Below, piece after piece: positions 26,967-36,268 of a stretch of DNA of 64,000 bases. The first letter of the stretch is position 1. Each line of letters begins with the position of its first letter. Both the position numbers and the translations under genes were made by a program. The notes beneath the pieces were generated by a model. That model made no database searches. It worked only from the letters and a program-made list of their open reading frames with translations, and was not told the DNA's origin. Location: contig JABFSU010000017.1 in assembly GCA_013140455.1 (NCBI GenBank), positions 34,467 to 98,466 on the forward strand. The letters run 5' to 3'. This DNA is from Nitrospira sp. (GTDB taxonomy: Bacteria > Nitrospirota > Nitrospiria > Nitrospirales > Nitrospiraceae).

Positions 26967-28367
26967 ATGGGATTGTTTCGCGAATACGACTTGCGCGGCA
27001 TCGTTGGGAAAGAACTGACCGTGGACATTGCCGAGCTGGTGGGGCGTGCGTATTGTACGCATGTGCGAGGGCGCGGTGCGAAGACGGTCACCGTGGGGCG
27101 AGATGGCCGGCTGAGTTCTCCGGAGTTGTACCACGCGCTGGTCAAGGGGTTGCTGGCCGGCGGCCTCAATGTGATCGATATCGGGATCTGTCCCTCTCCG
27201 TTGGTCTATTTCTCGTTGCACACCTTGCCGGTCGACGGCGGGATCATGATTACCGGGAGCCATAACGCCGCCGAGTACAACGGGTTCAAGATTTGTGTCG
27301 GGAAAGAAGCGATTCACGGTGACGAGATTCAGGCCCTGCGGCGTGTGATGGAGCAAGGGCAGTTTGTCTCCGGTCGGGGAACGCTGACCGAGCATCCCAT
27401 CATTCCCGACTATCTGGCCTATATCAAGAAAAGCTTCGCCGGAGTGGATGCGAAACGATTGCACGTGGTCATTGATTGCGGCAGCGGTGTGGCGGCGCTC
27501 ATTGCGAAGGATGCCTTGGAATTATTGGGTTGCAAGGTGACGGGACTGTATTGCGAATTGGATGGTCGATTCCCGCATCATCACCCGGATCCCACGGTGT
27601 TGGAGAATCTTGCGGACCTTATGCACGCGGTCAAGGAGCACAAGGCGGATGTGGGTATCGGCTATGATGGCGATGCGGATCGGATCGGGGCCGTGGATGA
27701 GCATGGGCAAGTGTTGTGGGGCGATCGATTACTGGTGATCTATTCTCGTGATATTCTGGCGGTCAAGCCGGGCAGCACGATCATCTCCGAAGTGAAAGCG
27801 TCACAGAGCCTCTACGATGATATTGCCAAGCATGGCGGCCGTCCGGTGATGTGGAAGACGGGCCATTCGCTGATCAAGGCGAAGATGAAAGAAGAGAAGG
27901 CCGTCTTGGCGGGTGAAATGTCCGGGCACATGTTCTTTGCCGATCGGTATTTTGGTTATGACGATGCGGTCTACGCCTCTTGCCGGCTCGTGGAGATTCT
28001 TGCCAAGGGCGTGAAGCCGCTCTCTGCGTTGGTCGCCGATCTTCCGGATACAACAGTGACGCCGGAAATTCGTGTGGATCTTCCCGACGCGATCAAATTC
28101 GATGTCGTCAAGCGGGTTCGTGATCGGTTCGAAACGTATGCCAAGACCAAGCAGGGGCTTGGTCCGGAACAGCGCCGGGTTCGTGAGCTGGTGACGATCG
28201 ATGGAGTGCGCGCGGTCTTCGACGATGGCTGGGGGTTGATTCGGGCGTCGAACACTCAGCCGGCATTGGTGCTGAGATTCGAAGCCACGACGCCCGCAAA
28301 ACTTGATGCGATTCGTGCGATTGTGGAAGGCGAATTGGCCGATGTGCGTCGGGAACTCGAGCGATAG
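26967..28367 (+). CDS. manB: Phosphomannomutase/phosphoglucomutase
   Basis: A 466-residue alpha-D-phosphohexomutase. All four signatures are present: the N-terminal FREYDLRGIVGKELT, the active serine in MITGSHNAAEYNGFK, the magnesium loop IGYDGDADRIGAVDE, and the sugar-binding and phosphate-binding regions (AGEMSGHMFFADRYFG; LIRASNTQPALVLRFEA). It converts mannose-6-P (or glucose-6-P) to the 1-phosphate. It sits 17 bases behind the guanylyltransferase gene and is surely co-transcribed. AlgC-like dual specificity is likely. Confidence 0.92.
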   Translation: MGLFREYDLRGIVGKELTVDIAELVGRAYCTHVRGRGAKTVTVGRDGRLSSPELYHALVKGLLAGGLNVIDIGICPSPLVYFSLHTLPVDGGIMITGSHNAAEYNGFKICVGKEAIHGDEIQALRRVMEQGQFVSGRGTLTEHPIIPDYLAYIKKSFAGVDAKRLHVVIDCGSGVAALIAKDALELLGCKVTGLYCELDGRFPHHHPDPTVLENLADLMHAVKEHKADVGIGYDGDADRIGAVDEHGQVLWGDRLLVIYSRDILAVKPGSTIISEVKASQSLYDDIAKHGGRPVMWKTGHSLIKAKMKEEKAVLAGEMSGHMFFADRYFGYDDAVYASCRLVEILAKGVKPLSALVADLPDTTVTPEIRVDLPDAIKFDVVKRVRDRFETYAKTKQGLGPEQRRVRELVTIDGVRAVFDDGWGLIRASNTQPALVLRFEATTPAKLDAIRAIVEGELADVRRELER

Positions 28368-29188
28368 TGCCGAGGTTGCTGTATTCGCCTCGTCGGATGC
28401 TCCTTTCCAATACAACGTGCGCTCTAGCCTGGTTACTCTGCTTGCTTTCAGCCTGGGTCTCCGGCCCGGCCTATGCCGATGAGAGCGTTCTTTCTCCAGC
28501 TCGCCCGTTCAGGGTGGGTGAGCGGCTGACCTACGATATTACCTTTCTCAATATCAGTGCAGGAACGGCTGTGATGGAGGTCGGTTCAGGCGATGCCGCC
28601 GGCGATCATCCATCCGGGAAATTCATCACGACAGCTGTGTCGAGCCCAAAGGTCACCAGATTTTTCCCTGTCGATAATCGTGTCGAATCCCTGACGGATC
28701 TGACGACGCTGTTGCCGGAACACATGACCTTCCGGAGGCGAGAGGGGAAAAAGAAGGAGGATATCGAGTACGTCTTTCATCGGAAAGACAACACCGTCTC
28801 AGCCACCCGAGGCGGGATCACGGAAGTCCTTCCGATTCCAGCCGATACCCAGGATCTGATTTCCTGTCTCTATTATGTGCGAAGCCTGTTGTCGCTGAAG
28901 CAGGGCGCATCCCAGGCCTTGACGGTCTACCACGATAAGAAGATTCGCCAGGTTGAAGTGCGGGTCGAGAAGATTGAGATGCTGGATGGGCCTTGGGGAA
29001 ATCTAGAAACGGCGCAAGTCCTTGTGGTCATGCCGTTTCAAGGGATCTTTCTGAATCAGGGGAATATCCGCGTGTGGTTTACGACTGATGACCGACGGAT
29101 TCCGTTGCGCATGAAGGCCAAAGTGATTATCGGATCAATTGTGGCCGACTTGGTGAACGGAATTTCGGAGGTCACTCACTCGAAGTAA
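28367..29188 (+). CDS. DUF3108 exported protein
   Basis: A 273-residue secreted protein with a signal peptide ending near GPAYADES and a DUF3108 body: RPFRVGERLTYDITFLNISA, and later VWFTTDDRRIPLRMKAKVI. The family has no fixed function but is found in the periplasm or outer membrane near polysaccharide and lipoprotein genes. The GTG start overlaps the upstream stop by one base; ATG at 28397 is an alternative that still leaves a signal peptide. No lipobox is evident. Confidence 0.8.
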   Translation: MPRLLYSPRRMLLSNTTCALAWLLCLLSAWVSGPAYADESVLSPARPFRVGERLTYDITFLNISAGTAVMEVGSGDAAGDHPSGKFITTAVSSPKVTRFFPVDNRVESLTDLTTLLPEHMTFRRREGKKKEDIEYVFHRKDNTVSATRGGITEVLPIPADTQDLISCLYYVRSLLSLKQGASQALTVYHDKKIRQVEVRVEKIEMLDGPWGNLETAQVLVVMPFQGIFLNQGNIRVWFTTDDRRIPLRMKAKVIIGSIVADLVNGISEVTHSK

Positions 29189-29203
29189 GAGAGCGAACTT
29201 TCG

Positions 29204-29232
29204 TTGCCGGGATCAGGTAAACCCGCTATACT
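29204..29232 (+). promoter_or_regulatory. Candidate promoter giving a near-leaderless fbp mRNA
   Basis: TTGCCG and TATACT stand 17 bases apart. The -10 ends ten bases before the fbp ATG, so a normal start point would fall two or three bases before the ATG. No Shine-Dalgarno is present before that ATG, which agrees with leaderless translation. The promoter sits in the short gap after the DUF3108 gene. Confidence 0.45.
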
Positions 29233-29241
29233 GCCTGCACT

Positions 29242-30246
29242 ATGGGCCAATTTCCCCTTACATTAAGCCGCTTTATCATTCGCAGTCAGGCTGAGCACCC
29301 CGGCGCGACCGGTGAATTTTCAAGCCTGCTGAGTCAGATCGGACTCGTTGGAAAAATCATTGCTCACGATCTGCGACGCGCCGGCCTGATTAATATTTTG
29401 GGCTCGACCGGAGAAACGAATGTACAAGGCGAAACCGTCAAGAAGCTGGACGAGATTGCCAATGATACCTTTCTCCGCGCGTTCCAGGGCGACGGTCTGG
29501 TCTGTGCGTTAGGTTCTGAGGAAATGGAGCAGATGGTCTCTCTGCCTGAGAATTGGCCTCAGGGGAAGTACATGCTGCTCTTTGACCCTCTTGATGGCTC
29601 GTCCAATACCGATTGCAATATGCCCCTGGGCTCGATTTTCTCTGTATTGAAGTATACGCGGAGCGAGCGCCCACCGACGGAGAGTGATCTGCTGAAAAAA
29701 GGGATTGAGCAGGTTGCAGCCGGGTACCTGTTGTTCGGGTCCAGCACGATGTTGGTGTATACCGCCGGACATGGTGTGCATGGGTTTACGCTGGATCCCA
29801 GCATCGGGGAATACTTGCTTTCGCATGAACGCATTCGGATTCCCGAGCGAGGGAAAATCTATGCGGTGAATGAGGGCAATCGTCACAAGTGGACTCCCAG
29901 CATGCAGAAGTATATCGAGTTTCTTAAGACTCCGGACAAAGCTGCCGGTCGGCCGTACAGCGGCCGATATTCGGGGTGCCTGGTTGCAGACGTGCATCGC
30001 ATCCTGCTCGGCGGAGGTGTATACCTTTATCCGGGCGAAGTGGATAAGCCGGAAGGAAAGCTGCGGCTCCTCTATGAAGCCAATCCGTTGGGTATGGTGG
30101 TGGAACAGGCCGGGGGGCGAGCCTCTACCGGTACGATGCGAATTCTTGATATCGAGCCGAAAAAACTTCACCAGCGGGTCCCTTTGATTATCGGCAGTCA
30201 GGGCGATGTCGAAACCGTCGAAGCATTTACTCAGGGCTTGGCGTAA
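29242..30246 (+). CDS. fbp: Class I fructose-1,6-bisphosphatase
   Basis: A 334-residue class I FBPase for gluconeogenesis or a carbon-fixation cycle. Diagnostic motifs are ALGSEEMEQMV, the metal and phosphate site LLFDPLDGSSNTDCNMPLGS, the sugar site KYIEFLKTPDKAAGRPYSGR, and LLYEANPLGMVVEQAGGRAS. The aldolase gene follows within 40 bases, so the two form a sugar-phosphate unit. The ATG lies ten bases after a good -10 and lacks a ribosome site. Confident in product. Confidence 0.95.
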   Translation: MGQFPLTLSRFIIRSQAEHPGATGEFSSLLSQIGLVGKIIAHDLRRAGLINILGSTGETNVQGETVKKLDEIANDTFLRAFQGDGLVCALGSEEMEQMVSLPENWPQGKYMLLFDPLDGSSNTDCNMPLGSIFSVLKYTRSERPPTESDLLKKGIEQVAAGYLLFGSSTMLVYTAGHGVHGFTLDPSIGEYLLSHERIRIPERGKIYAVNEGNRHKWTPSMQKYIEFLKTPDKAAGRPYSGRYSGCLVADVHRILLGGGVYLYPGEVDKPEGKLRLLYEANPLGMVVEQAGGRASTGTMRILDIEPKKLHQRVPLIIGSQGDVETVEAFTQGLA

Positions 30247-30284
30247 CACGCATTCTTCACGTCATTTTCTCCGGGAGGATTGTC

Positions 30285-31208
30285 ATGGCAGATCGGGTAC
30301 GAGAAATTCTCAGTTGGTATGAAAGTGATAATGCAGGCACGAAGGCGAATCTGGCGCGCATGCTGCGTCATGGCAAGCTGGCCGGAACCGGCAAGCTGGT
30401 GATCTTGCCGGTCGATCAGGGATTCGAGCATGGGCCGGCCCGCAGCTTCGCGCCGAACCCGGCTGGGTATAATCCCCACTATCATTTCCAGCTCGGCATC
30501 GACGCGGGATGTAATGCCTATGCCGCGCCGTTGGGATTTCTGGAAGCGGGCGCCAGTCATTTTGCAGGCCAGATTCCCTTGATCCTCAAGTTGAACAACC
30601 ACGATGTGTTGCACGATGAGAAAGATCCGCTGCCGTCCGTGACGAGCAGCGTCAGGGATGCCTTGCGGTTAGGCTGTGCGGCCGTGGGATTTACGATTTA
30701 TCCGGGATCGGCCCACTGCAATACGATGTATGAGCAATTACGGGCCATCACGGAAGAAGCTAAGGCCTCCGGTCTGGCGGTCGTCGTCTGGTCCTATCCA
30801 CGCGGGTCTTCGCTCAGCAAAGAGGGTGAAACGGCGATGGATGTCGGGGCTTATGCGGCGCAGATCGCCGCGCAACTCGGTGCCCACATCATCAAGGTTA
30901 AGTTACCGACTGCCCATCTCGAGCAGGCGGCTGCCAAGAAGGTCTACGAATCGACCCAAATCCCGATCAAAACTCTGGCAGAGCGTGTGAAACATGTGGT
31001 GCAGAGTTCGTTCGATGGCCGCCGCATCGTGATTTTCTCCGGTGGCGCCAAGAGCGAGGACAAGAACGTGTTCGACGAAGCGCGCGCCATTCGGGACGGC
31101 GGCGGGTTCGGCAGCATCATCGGGCGGAACTCCTTCCAGCGTCCGAAGGCGGAGGCGGTGAAATTTCTCCACACGATCATGGGGATCTATTCCGGAGACG
31201 TTCAATAA
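30285..31208 (+). CDS. fbaB: Class I (DhnA/FbaB-type) fructose-bisphosphate aldolase
   Basis: A 307-residue aldolase of the archaeal/DhnA type that uses a lysine Schiff base. It has KLVILPVDQGFEHGPARSF, VVVWSYPRGSSLSKEGETAM, HIIKVKLPTAHLEQAA containing the catalytic lysine region, and a phosphate-binding end (IVIFSGGAKSEDKNVF and GFGSIIGRNSFQRP). It joins triose phosphates to fructose-1,6-bisphosphate, which the preceding gene product would dephosphorylate. A ribosome site (GGGAGGA) precedes the ATG. Some homologues act in aromatic or other aldol reactions, but context supports glycolysis/gluconeogenesis. Confidence 0.92.
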   Translation: MADRVREILSWYESDNAGTKANLARMLRHGKLAGTGKLVILPVDQGFEHGPARSFAPNPAGYNPHYHFQLGIDAGCNAYAAPLGFLEAGASHFAGQIPLILKLNNHDVLHDEKDPLPSVTSSVRDALRLGCAAVGFTIYPGSAHCNTMYEQLRAITEEAKASGLAVVVWSYPRGSSLSKEGETAMDVGAYAAQIAAQLGAHIIKVKLPTAHLEQAAAKKVYESTQIPIKTLAERVKHVVQSSFDGRRIVIFSGGAKSEDKNVFDEARAIRDGGGFGSIIGRNSFQRPKAEAVKFLHTIMGIYSGDVQ

Positions 31209-31248
31209 CCGCTCTGTCGACGATTCATTGGACGAAGGTAGAAGCATC

Positions 31249-32790
31249 ATGGACACACGCAATCAGAGGCCTGGATCAAGTCGCAGCTGGATGGTCGCCG
31301 CGGTGCTGCTCACAGCGGGGATGATCATCGGATTTGTGGTGGCATCTGATCTAGGATGGCTCTCGAACGGTCATGCTGTTCCGGATAGCGGGGTTGCCCC
31401 GCTGGTCAGGCCGGTTGCCACTGCTCCGCAGCCTGTCTTGCCGGGGATGGGGAATCTGACGTTTGTCGAGATTGCCAAAGCGGTCAAGCCGGCAGTCGTC
31501 AACATCTATGCGACCAAGACAGGTAAGGGAGAAGGCGGGCCTCATGCGACGCCGTTTGAGGACCCGTTTTTCCGCAAGTTTTTCGGGGATGAATTTTTCC
31601 GCCGGTTTGAACAGCAACAGCCGAAAGAAAAGAAAGAGCGTGGCTTAGGGTCAGGGGTCATTGTCGATTCGAGCGGGTTGATCATCACGAATAACCATGT
31701 GGTCGGCAAGGCCGATGAAATTCGCGTGACCCTTTCGGACAAGCGCGAGTTCAAAGCCAAGCTGATCGGGACCGATCCCAAGACCGACATCGCGGTCGTG
31801 AAGATAGATGCGACGAATTTGCCGACAGTAGCCTGGGCCGATTCCGATCAATTGGAGGTCGGCGAGTTCGTGCTGGCGGTCGGCAATCCATTCGGGCTTA
31901 CACAGACCGTTACGCTAGGGATTGTTAGTGCCCTGGGTCGTGCCGCTGGCATTGCGGAGTACGAAGACTTTATTCAAACCGATGCGGCGATCAATCCGGG
32001 GAACTCCGGCGGTGCCCTTGTGAATGTGCGTGGCGAGTTGGCGGGCATCAATACCGCCATTTTCAGTCAGAGCGGCGGCAACATGGGGATCGGATTTTCG
32101 GTGCCCAGCAACATGGCTCGTTCCATCATGGATCAGCTGGTCAAGACGGGTAAAGTCGTCCGTGGCTGGTTGGGTGTGTCGATTCAGGAGCTGACCCCCG
32201 AACTAGCGAAACAGTTCGGCGTTACCGACACCAAAGGTGTGCTGGTCAGCGATGTGATGGACGATAGTCCTGCCAAGAAGGCCGGCTTAGAGCGTGCCGA
32301 TGTGATCGTGGAGTATGATGGGAAGCCCATGGATTCTCCCACCCATCTGCGGAACGCAGTAGCGCAGACACCGGTGGGAAAGAAAGTGTCTGTCAAGCTG
32401 ATCCGCGACAAGAAGCCGAAAACGATCGATCTGGCCATCGTCGAGCAGCCGAAATCCATGACACAAGCGGGGGAGGATGAGTCGGCTGAAGCAGCGGCGC
32501 CAACCGGGATTCTGTCAGATCTGGACGTGCGGGAGCTGACCGATGAAGTGGCCGGCCGGTACGGAATGAAGTCCAGTGAGCGCGGAGTTGTGGTGGTGCG
32601 GGTGAAGCCAGGCAGCACGGCCGAGGAAACCGGTGTTCGGGAAGGCGACCTGATTATCGAGATCAATCGGCAGCCGGTGACATCTCTGAAAGCCTACGAG
32701 CGCATTGCGGCCAAGTTGCCTAAAGACGAGGCTGTGCTCATGCTATTGAAGCGGCAAGGACGGACGATTTATCTGACGCTCCGCCCATGA
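31249..32790 (+). CDS. degP: DegP/HtrA-type periplasmic serine protease
   Basis: A 513-residue HtrA protease: an N-terminal membrane or signal segment (MVAAVLLTAGMIIGFVVASD), a trypsin-like domain, and two PDZ domains. The catalytic triad is readable as H150 (ITNNHVVG), D180 (KTDIAVVKI) and S253 (NPGNSGGALV). PDZ1 starts near WLGVSIQELTPELAKQFG and PDZ2 near RGVVVVRVKPGSTAEETG. It degrades or refolds damaged envelope proteins. ATG at 31249 was preferred over one seven codons earlier. The final ten codons are part of a degenerate 90-base tandem repeat that continues past the stop. Confidence 0.92.
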   Translation: MDTRNQRPGSSRSWMVAAVLLTAGMIIGFVVASDLGWLSNGHAVPDSGVAPLVRPVATAPQPVLPGMGNLTFVEIAKAVKPAVVNIYATKTGKGEGGPHATPFEDPFFRKFFGDEFFRRFEQQQPKEKKERGLGSGVIVDSSGLIITNNHVVGKADEIRVTLSDKREFKAKLIGTDPKTDIAVVKIDATNLPTVAWADSDQLEVGEFVLAVGNPFGLTQTVTLGIVSALGRAAGIAEYEDFIQTDAAINPGNSGGALVNVRGELAGINTAIFSQSGGNMGIGFSVPSNMARSIMDQLVKTGKVVRGWLGVSIQELTPELAKQFGVTDTKGVLVSDVMDDSPAKKAGLERADVIVEYDGKPMDSPTHLRNAVAQTPVGKKVSVKLIRDKKPKTIDLAIVEQPKSMTQAGEDESAEAAAPTGILSDLDVRELTDEVAGRYGMKSSERGVVVVRVKPGSTAEETGVREGDLIIEINRQPVTSLKAYERIAAKLPKDEAVLMLLKRQGRTIYLTLRP

Positions 32791-32983
32791 AGCGCGAGAG
32801 ACGGGCTCTGTCCGCCGATGTCGTTGAGGAAATGGTTGTGGAGATGGGACGGACGAAATATCGCATATTCCTGTCTATGAAGTGCGAGAGGCGGACTCGG
32901 TCTCGCCGATGTCATTGAGAAAGTGGTCGAGGGGACAGGGGCGGACGATGCCTCGCATATTCCCGCCCATGAAATGGTGAGAG
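32760..32983 (+). repeat. Degenerate ~90-bp tandem repeat overlapping the degP 3' end
   Basis: Two and a half copies of a unit of about 90 bases run from the last codons of degP into the gap before the PIN/TRAM gene. Unit starts are near 32760 (ACGGACG), 32849 (ACGGACG) and 32941 (GCGGACG); each contains a TATGA or CATGA followed by a GCGAGAG-like block and CGCCGATGTC. The first unit holds the degP stop codon. It looks like repeated duplication of the gene's tail followed by decay. No gene is supported in this 230-base gap. Confidence 0.7.
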
Positions 32984-33023
32984 GGTGCCCGGAGGGGCGC
33001 CATGAGGGAGAGGGGGTTCCGGT

Positions 33024-34049
33024 ATGGTATCGCGAGCCATATTTATCCTTCTCAGTGCGTTGGCGGGCATGGTCTTGTTCTTACGGGCCGAGAATGCCAG
33101 CGGCGCGTTCTGGCTGTACGGGTTCGGGATCGGGGCGGTCACCGGTGGGCTGATTGTCGTCGGTGAATACGCGTTACGAACGTTGTCATTCGGTATCATT
33201 GTCGGTGCGACGGCAGGTCTGGCCGTCGGGCTTTTGATGACCGGGCTGGTCGAGTGGGTTGGCGGTGAAATCTTCGATGTGCAGACGTTCCTGTTTCACA
33301 TCGGCGGACTGGTTTTTCTCCTCGGGTTTCCCTATCTGGGTTTGGTGATGGGAGCGCGATTCGGACAGGAACAGTTTCCAGCGTCTCCGTTACGGTCGAC
33401 CGATCTCTCCGGCAGTTCGAATAGCCTCAAAGTGCTCGATACGAGCGTCATCATCGACGGTCGTGTCGCGGACTTGTGTGAAACGGGCTTTCTGGAAGGC
33501 ACGTTTTTCGTCCCGCAGTTCATCCTGCACGAATTACAGCATATTGCGGACTCGTCGGACTCCCTGAAGCGCGCCCGTGGCCGCCGTGGACTTGATATTC
33601 TCAATAAGATTCAGAAAATGGCGGATATCGATGTGCAGGTGGTTGAAGAGGACTTCCCGAATGTGAAGGAGGTCGATGCGAAGCTGGTCGTCTTTGCCAA
33701 GAAGAAGGGCGCGCGCATCATGACGAATGATTTGAACCTGAATAAAGTCGCTGAGCTGCAGGGCGTCCGTGTCCTCAATATCAACGAGCTCTGTAACGCA
33801 CTGCGGCCTGTCGTGTTGCCGGGTGAGACCATCCGTGTCTTTGTCTTGAAAGAAGGCAAAGAAGCCGGCCAGGGTGTCGCCTATCTCGACGACGGCACCA
33901 TGATTGTCGTGGACAATGCCCGACGGTGCATCGGCCGCAATGTCGATGTCGTCGTGACCAGCGTGTTACAGACCACCGCGGGACGCATGATTTTCACCCG
34001 GTTGAAAGAAGATGCCGAGCGAGAGGAGTTGCAAGTCGCTCGTGGATAG
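33024..34049 (+). CDS. PIN and TRAM domain membrane protein (YacL-like)
   Basis: A 341-residue protein with four N-terminal membrane helices (first about 110 residues), a PIN-type nuclease domain and a C-terminal TRAM domain. The PIN part starts [20 protein letters not shown] and includes acidic residues in [20 protein letters not shown] and [16 protein letters not shown]. The TRAM part is [20 protein letters not shown]. Homologues (B. subtilis YacL) are universal neighbours of ispD/ispF; the RNA or DNA target is unknown. ATG follows GAGGGAGAGGGG. It overlaps ispD by about 38 bases. Confidence 0.9.
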   Translation: MVSRAIFILLSALAGMVLFLRAENASGAFWLYGFGIGAVTGGLIVVGEYALRTLSFGIIVGATAGLAVGLLMTGLVEWVGGEIFDVQTFLFHIGGLVFLLGFPYLGLVMGARFGQEQFPASPLRSTDLSGSSNSLKVLDTSVIIDGRVADLCETGFLEGTFFVPQFILHELQHIADSSDSLKRARGRRGLDILNKIQKMADIDVQVVEEDFPNVKEVDAKLVVFAKKKGARIMTNDLNLNKVAELQGVRVLNINELCNALRPVVLPGETIRVFVLKEGKEAGQGVAYLDDGTMIVVDNARRCIGRNVDVVVTSVLQTTAGRMIFTRLKEDAEREELQVARG

Positions 34050-34758
34050 ACGTGTAGTTGCGGTCGTTCCCGCAGCCGGCAAAGGGTTGCGGATGGGCGG
34101 CTCAGTTCCGAAGCAGTTCCTCGCGTTGGGCGGTGAGCCGCTCGTTGTTCACTCTCTGCGTGTGCTCCAAGCCTCTCCCTGTATCGGTCAGATTATCCTG
34201 GCCGTCCCGCAGGCCGATCTCGACTACTGTCTGAACGATCTGGCTGTGCGGTACGGATTTTCGAAAATCACTAAAGTGATTGCGGGTGGACGGGAACGGC
34301 AGGACTCCGTTCGGCATGCCCTCGAACATGTTCCGGATGAAACGGAAATCGTCGTCGTGCACGATGCGGTTCGGCCGTTTCTGACAGAGAAAATGGTCGT
34401 GGACGTGGTGGCAGCGGCGCGACAGCATGGAGGGGCGATCATCGCGCTTCCCATGCGTGACACGGTAAAGCAGGTCGGGTCGGAACATCGTATCGAACGC
34501 ACCGTCGATCGTCAGCCGTTATGGCTGGCGCAGACGCCACAGGCCTTCCGGTGTGACTGGTTACAGGCGGTTCACCGCAAGGCTCATGCGGAAGCAGTCC
34601 ATGCGACGGACGATGCTTTTCTCTTTGAATGGGTCGGCCATCCCGTGGTGGTTGTGGAAGGCAGCGGAGAAAACATTAAGGTGACGCGACCGGAAGATAT
34701 GGTGATCGGGGAAGCGATTCTTGGTTCCCGTTCTGCCGCGCGTTTGGGAGGGTCGTAA
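34012..34758 (+). CDS. ispD: 2-C-methyl-D-erythritol 4-phosphate cytidylyltransferase
   Basis: A 248-residue cytidylyltransferase of the non-mevalonate isoprenoid pathway. It has [20 protein letters not shown] with the CTP-binding residues, [30 protein letters not shown] and [20 protein letters not shown]. The ATG at 34012 lies inside the PIN/TRAM gene; a GTG at 34042 would remove ten non-conserved residues and is also possible. It is directly followed by ispF, one base overlapping, as in many bacteria. Confident. Confidence 0.94.
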   Translation: MPSERSCKSLVDRRVVAVVPAAGKGLRMGGSVPKQFLALGGEPLVVHSLRVLQASPCIGQIILAVPQADLDYCLNDLAVRYGFSKITKVIAGGRERQDSVRHALEHVPDETEIVVVHDAVRPFLTEKMVVDVVAAARQHGGAIIALPMRDTVKQVGSEHRIERTVDRQPLWLAQTPQAFRCDWLQAVHRKAHAEAVHATDDAFLFEWVGHPVVVVEGSGENIKVTRPEDMVIGEAILGSRSAARLGGS

Positions 34759-35243
34759 TGGCAACGAAGATTCGCGTGGGCTGCGGCTATGATGTGCATC
34801 CCATGGGAGCCGGGCGCAAGTTGATTCTTGGTGGCATCGAAGTGCCGCACTCGAAGGGGCTGCTGGGCCATTCGGACTCCGATGTCCTGGTGCATGCGGT
34901 GTGCGACGCATTGCTTGGTGCGATGGGTGAAGGAGATTTAGGCCGGCATTATCCCAGTTCCGACCAGAAGTACAAAGGGATCTCCAGCCTCAAACTCCTC
35001 GAAGATGTGATGGGGAAGTTGACAAAGAAGGGCTATCGGGTCGTCAATGTCGATACCATCATTGTGGCCCAAGCTCCGCGCCTGAGCACCTTCCTCGCTG
35101 CCATGCAGAAACAGATGGCGCAGGTCATGGGGATCGACGACGAGCAAGTGAATGTGAAGGTGAAGAGCGGCGAAGGCCTCGATGCGGTGGGACGGGAAGA
35201 AGGCATGCACGCCCATGCCGTCTGTTTGATTGAGGCGGTGTGA
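34758..35243 (+). CDS. ispF: 2-C-methyl-D-erythritol 2,4-cyclodiphosphate synthase
   Basis: A 161-residue IspF with the full signature: GCGYDVHPMGAGRKLILGG containing the metal-binding Asp and His, LLGHSDSDVLVHAVCDALLG, and KVKSGEGLDAVGREEGMHAH. It cyclises the CDP-methylerythritol phosphate made after IspD. The start overlaps the ispD stop by one base (TAATG). Length and motifs are normal. Confident. Confidence 0.96.
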   Translation: MATKIRVGCGYDVHPMGAGRKLILGGIEVPHSKGLLGHSDSDVLVHAVCDALLGAMGEGDLGRHYPSSDQKYKGISSLKLLEDVMGKLTKKGYRVVNVDTIIVAQAPRLSTFLAAMQKQMAQVMGIDDEQVNVKVKSGEGLDAVGREEGMHAHAVCLIEAV

Positions 35244-35263
35244 CTGCCGTAGGATAGCGTACG

Positions 35264-35914
35264 ATGCTGAAAGCCATTCGACAGGATCTTCAGGCCGTCT
35301 TCGATCGGGATCCGGCCGCCACGAGCCGGCTGGAGGTCATTCTGACCTACGCCGGGTTCCATGCGCTGCTCATCTATCGAATCGCCCATTGGTTGAAATC
35401 GTACGGTGTGCCATTTGTGCCACGAGCCTTGTCCCAGTTGGCCCGTTGGCTGACCGGTATTGAAATTCATCCCTCTGCCACCATTGGGACCGGATTTTTT
35501 ATCGATCATGGAATGGGCGTCGTGATCGGCGAAACGGCTGAAGTCGGTGACTACGTCACACTCTTTCAGGGCGTCACCCTCGGCGGCACCGGGAAAGAGC
35601 GCGGCAAGCGGCACCCCACATTGGGCAATCACGTGGTCGTCGGCGCCGGGGCCAAGATTCTCGGCGGCATCAAAATCGGCGACAACGTCAAGATCGGCGC
35701 GAATTCCGTCGTGATCAAAAACGTCCCGCCCAACTCCACCGTCATCGGAGTGCCGGCCCGCGTCATCAAGACGCAGGGCGAACGGCTTCCTGACGTGACG
35801 ATGGATCAAACCAACCTCCCCGATCCCATCAGCGACCGGTTCATCGCGCTTGAACAGGAGTTGATCGAACTCCGCAAGAAGCTCGAAGCACGAGACTCGC
35901 AGCTGCCGTTCTAA
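35264..35914 (+). CDS. cysE: Serine O-acetyltransferase
   Basis: A 216-residue CysE/EpsC-type enzyme that makes O-acetylserine for cysteine synthesis. After a short helical N-terminus ([13 protein letters not shown]) comes the left-handed beta-helix with [20 protein letters not shown], the catalytic region [20 protein letters not shown] and [20 protein letters not shown]. It is the short form lacking the long N-terminal helical domain of enteric CysE. It follows ispF by 20 bases. The 124-base palindrome begins right after its stop. Confidence 0.94.
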   Translation: MLKAIRQDLQAVFDRDPAATSRLEVILTYAGFHALLIYRIAHWLKSYGVPFVPRALSQLARWLTGIEIHPSATIGTGFFIDHGMGVVIGETAEVGDYVTLFQGVTLGGTGKERGKRHPTLGNHVVVGAGAKILGGIKIGDNVKIGANSVVIKNVPPNSTVIGVPARVIKTQGERLPDVTMDQTNLPDPISDRFIALEQELIELRKKLEARDSQLPF

Positions 35915-36038
35915 CAGGATGCTGAAAAAGGCCGCCAGCGGCGTTCTCGGCTCATCAAAATCCTCAACGTACCCCTGAGGGTACGCCTCCGGTTTCGATT
36001 CGTCTGCGGCCTTGCCGACAGCCTTTTTGAGCATCCTG
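35915..36038. repeat. 124-bp imperfect palindromic element, copy 1
   Basis: The element begins one base after the cysE stop. Outer arms CAGGATGCTGAAAAAGGC and GCCTTTTTGAGCATCCTG pair with a single mismatch, and an inner hairpin GTACCC-CTGA-GGGTAC sits at 35969-35984. A second copy at 49491-49614 has the same length and layout, keeps unpaired blocks such as GGCGTTCTCGGCTC and TACGCCTCCGG, but changes both stems in a compensating way. It could act as a REP-like element or a bidirectional terminator. No transposase is nearby. Confidence 0.85.
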
Positions 36039-36234
36039 TGGTAATTGTGGTTCCAACATCGCAGGAAATACTCTCGCCACATTTTCGCGCGCGCCGATTT
36101 TTTCAGAAGCCTGCTAGCCCTTCCGTTGCAGTGTCATTTTTAATTCGGGTATGCAGAACTCTATGCGCTGATCGCATGGCGGAAAACGACTCGTTGTCAG
36201 ATGAATTGGCAGAATAAATCAGAAAGGATGGAAT

Positions 36235-36258
36235 CCGGCGCGGCGGGATCCGCGCCGG
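36235..36258 (-). terminator. G+C-rich hairpin after the psiF-like gene
   Basis: CCGGCGCGG and CCGCGCCGG form a perfect nine-base-pair stem with a six-base loop, ten bases past the stop of the PsiF-like gene on the minus strand. There is no long T run after it, so intrinsic termination would be weak. Between it and the palindrome after cysE (36039-36234) I see no gene. Confidence 0.4.
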
Positions 36259-36268
36259 GGTATCGTTG

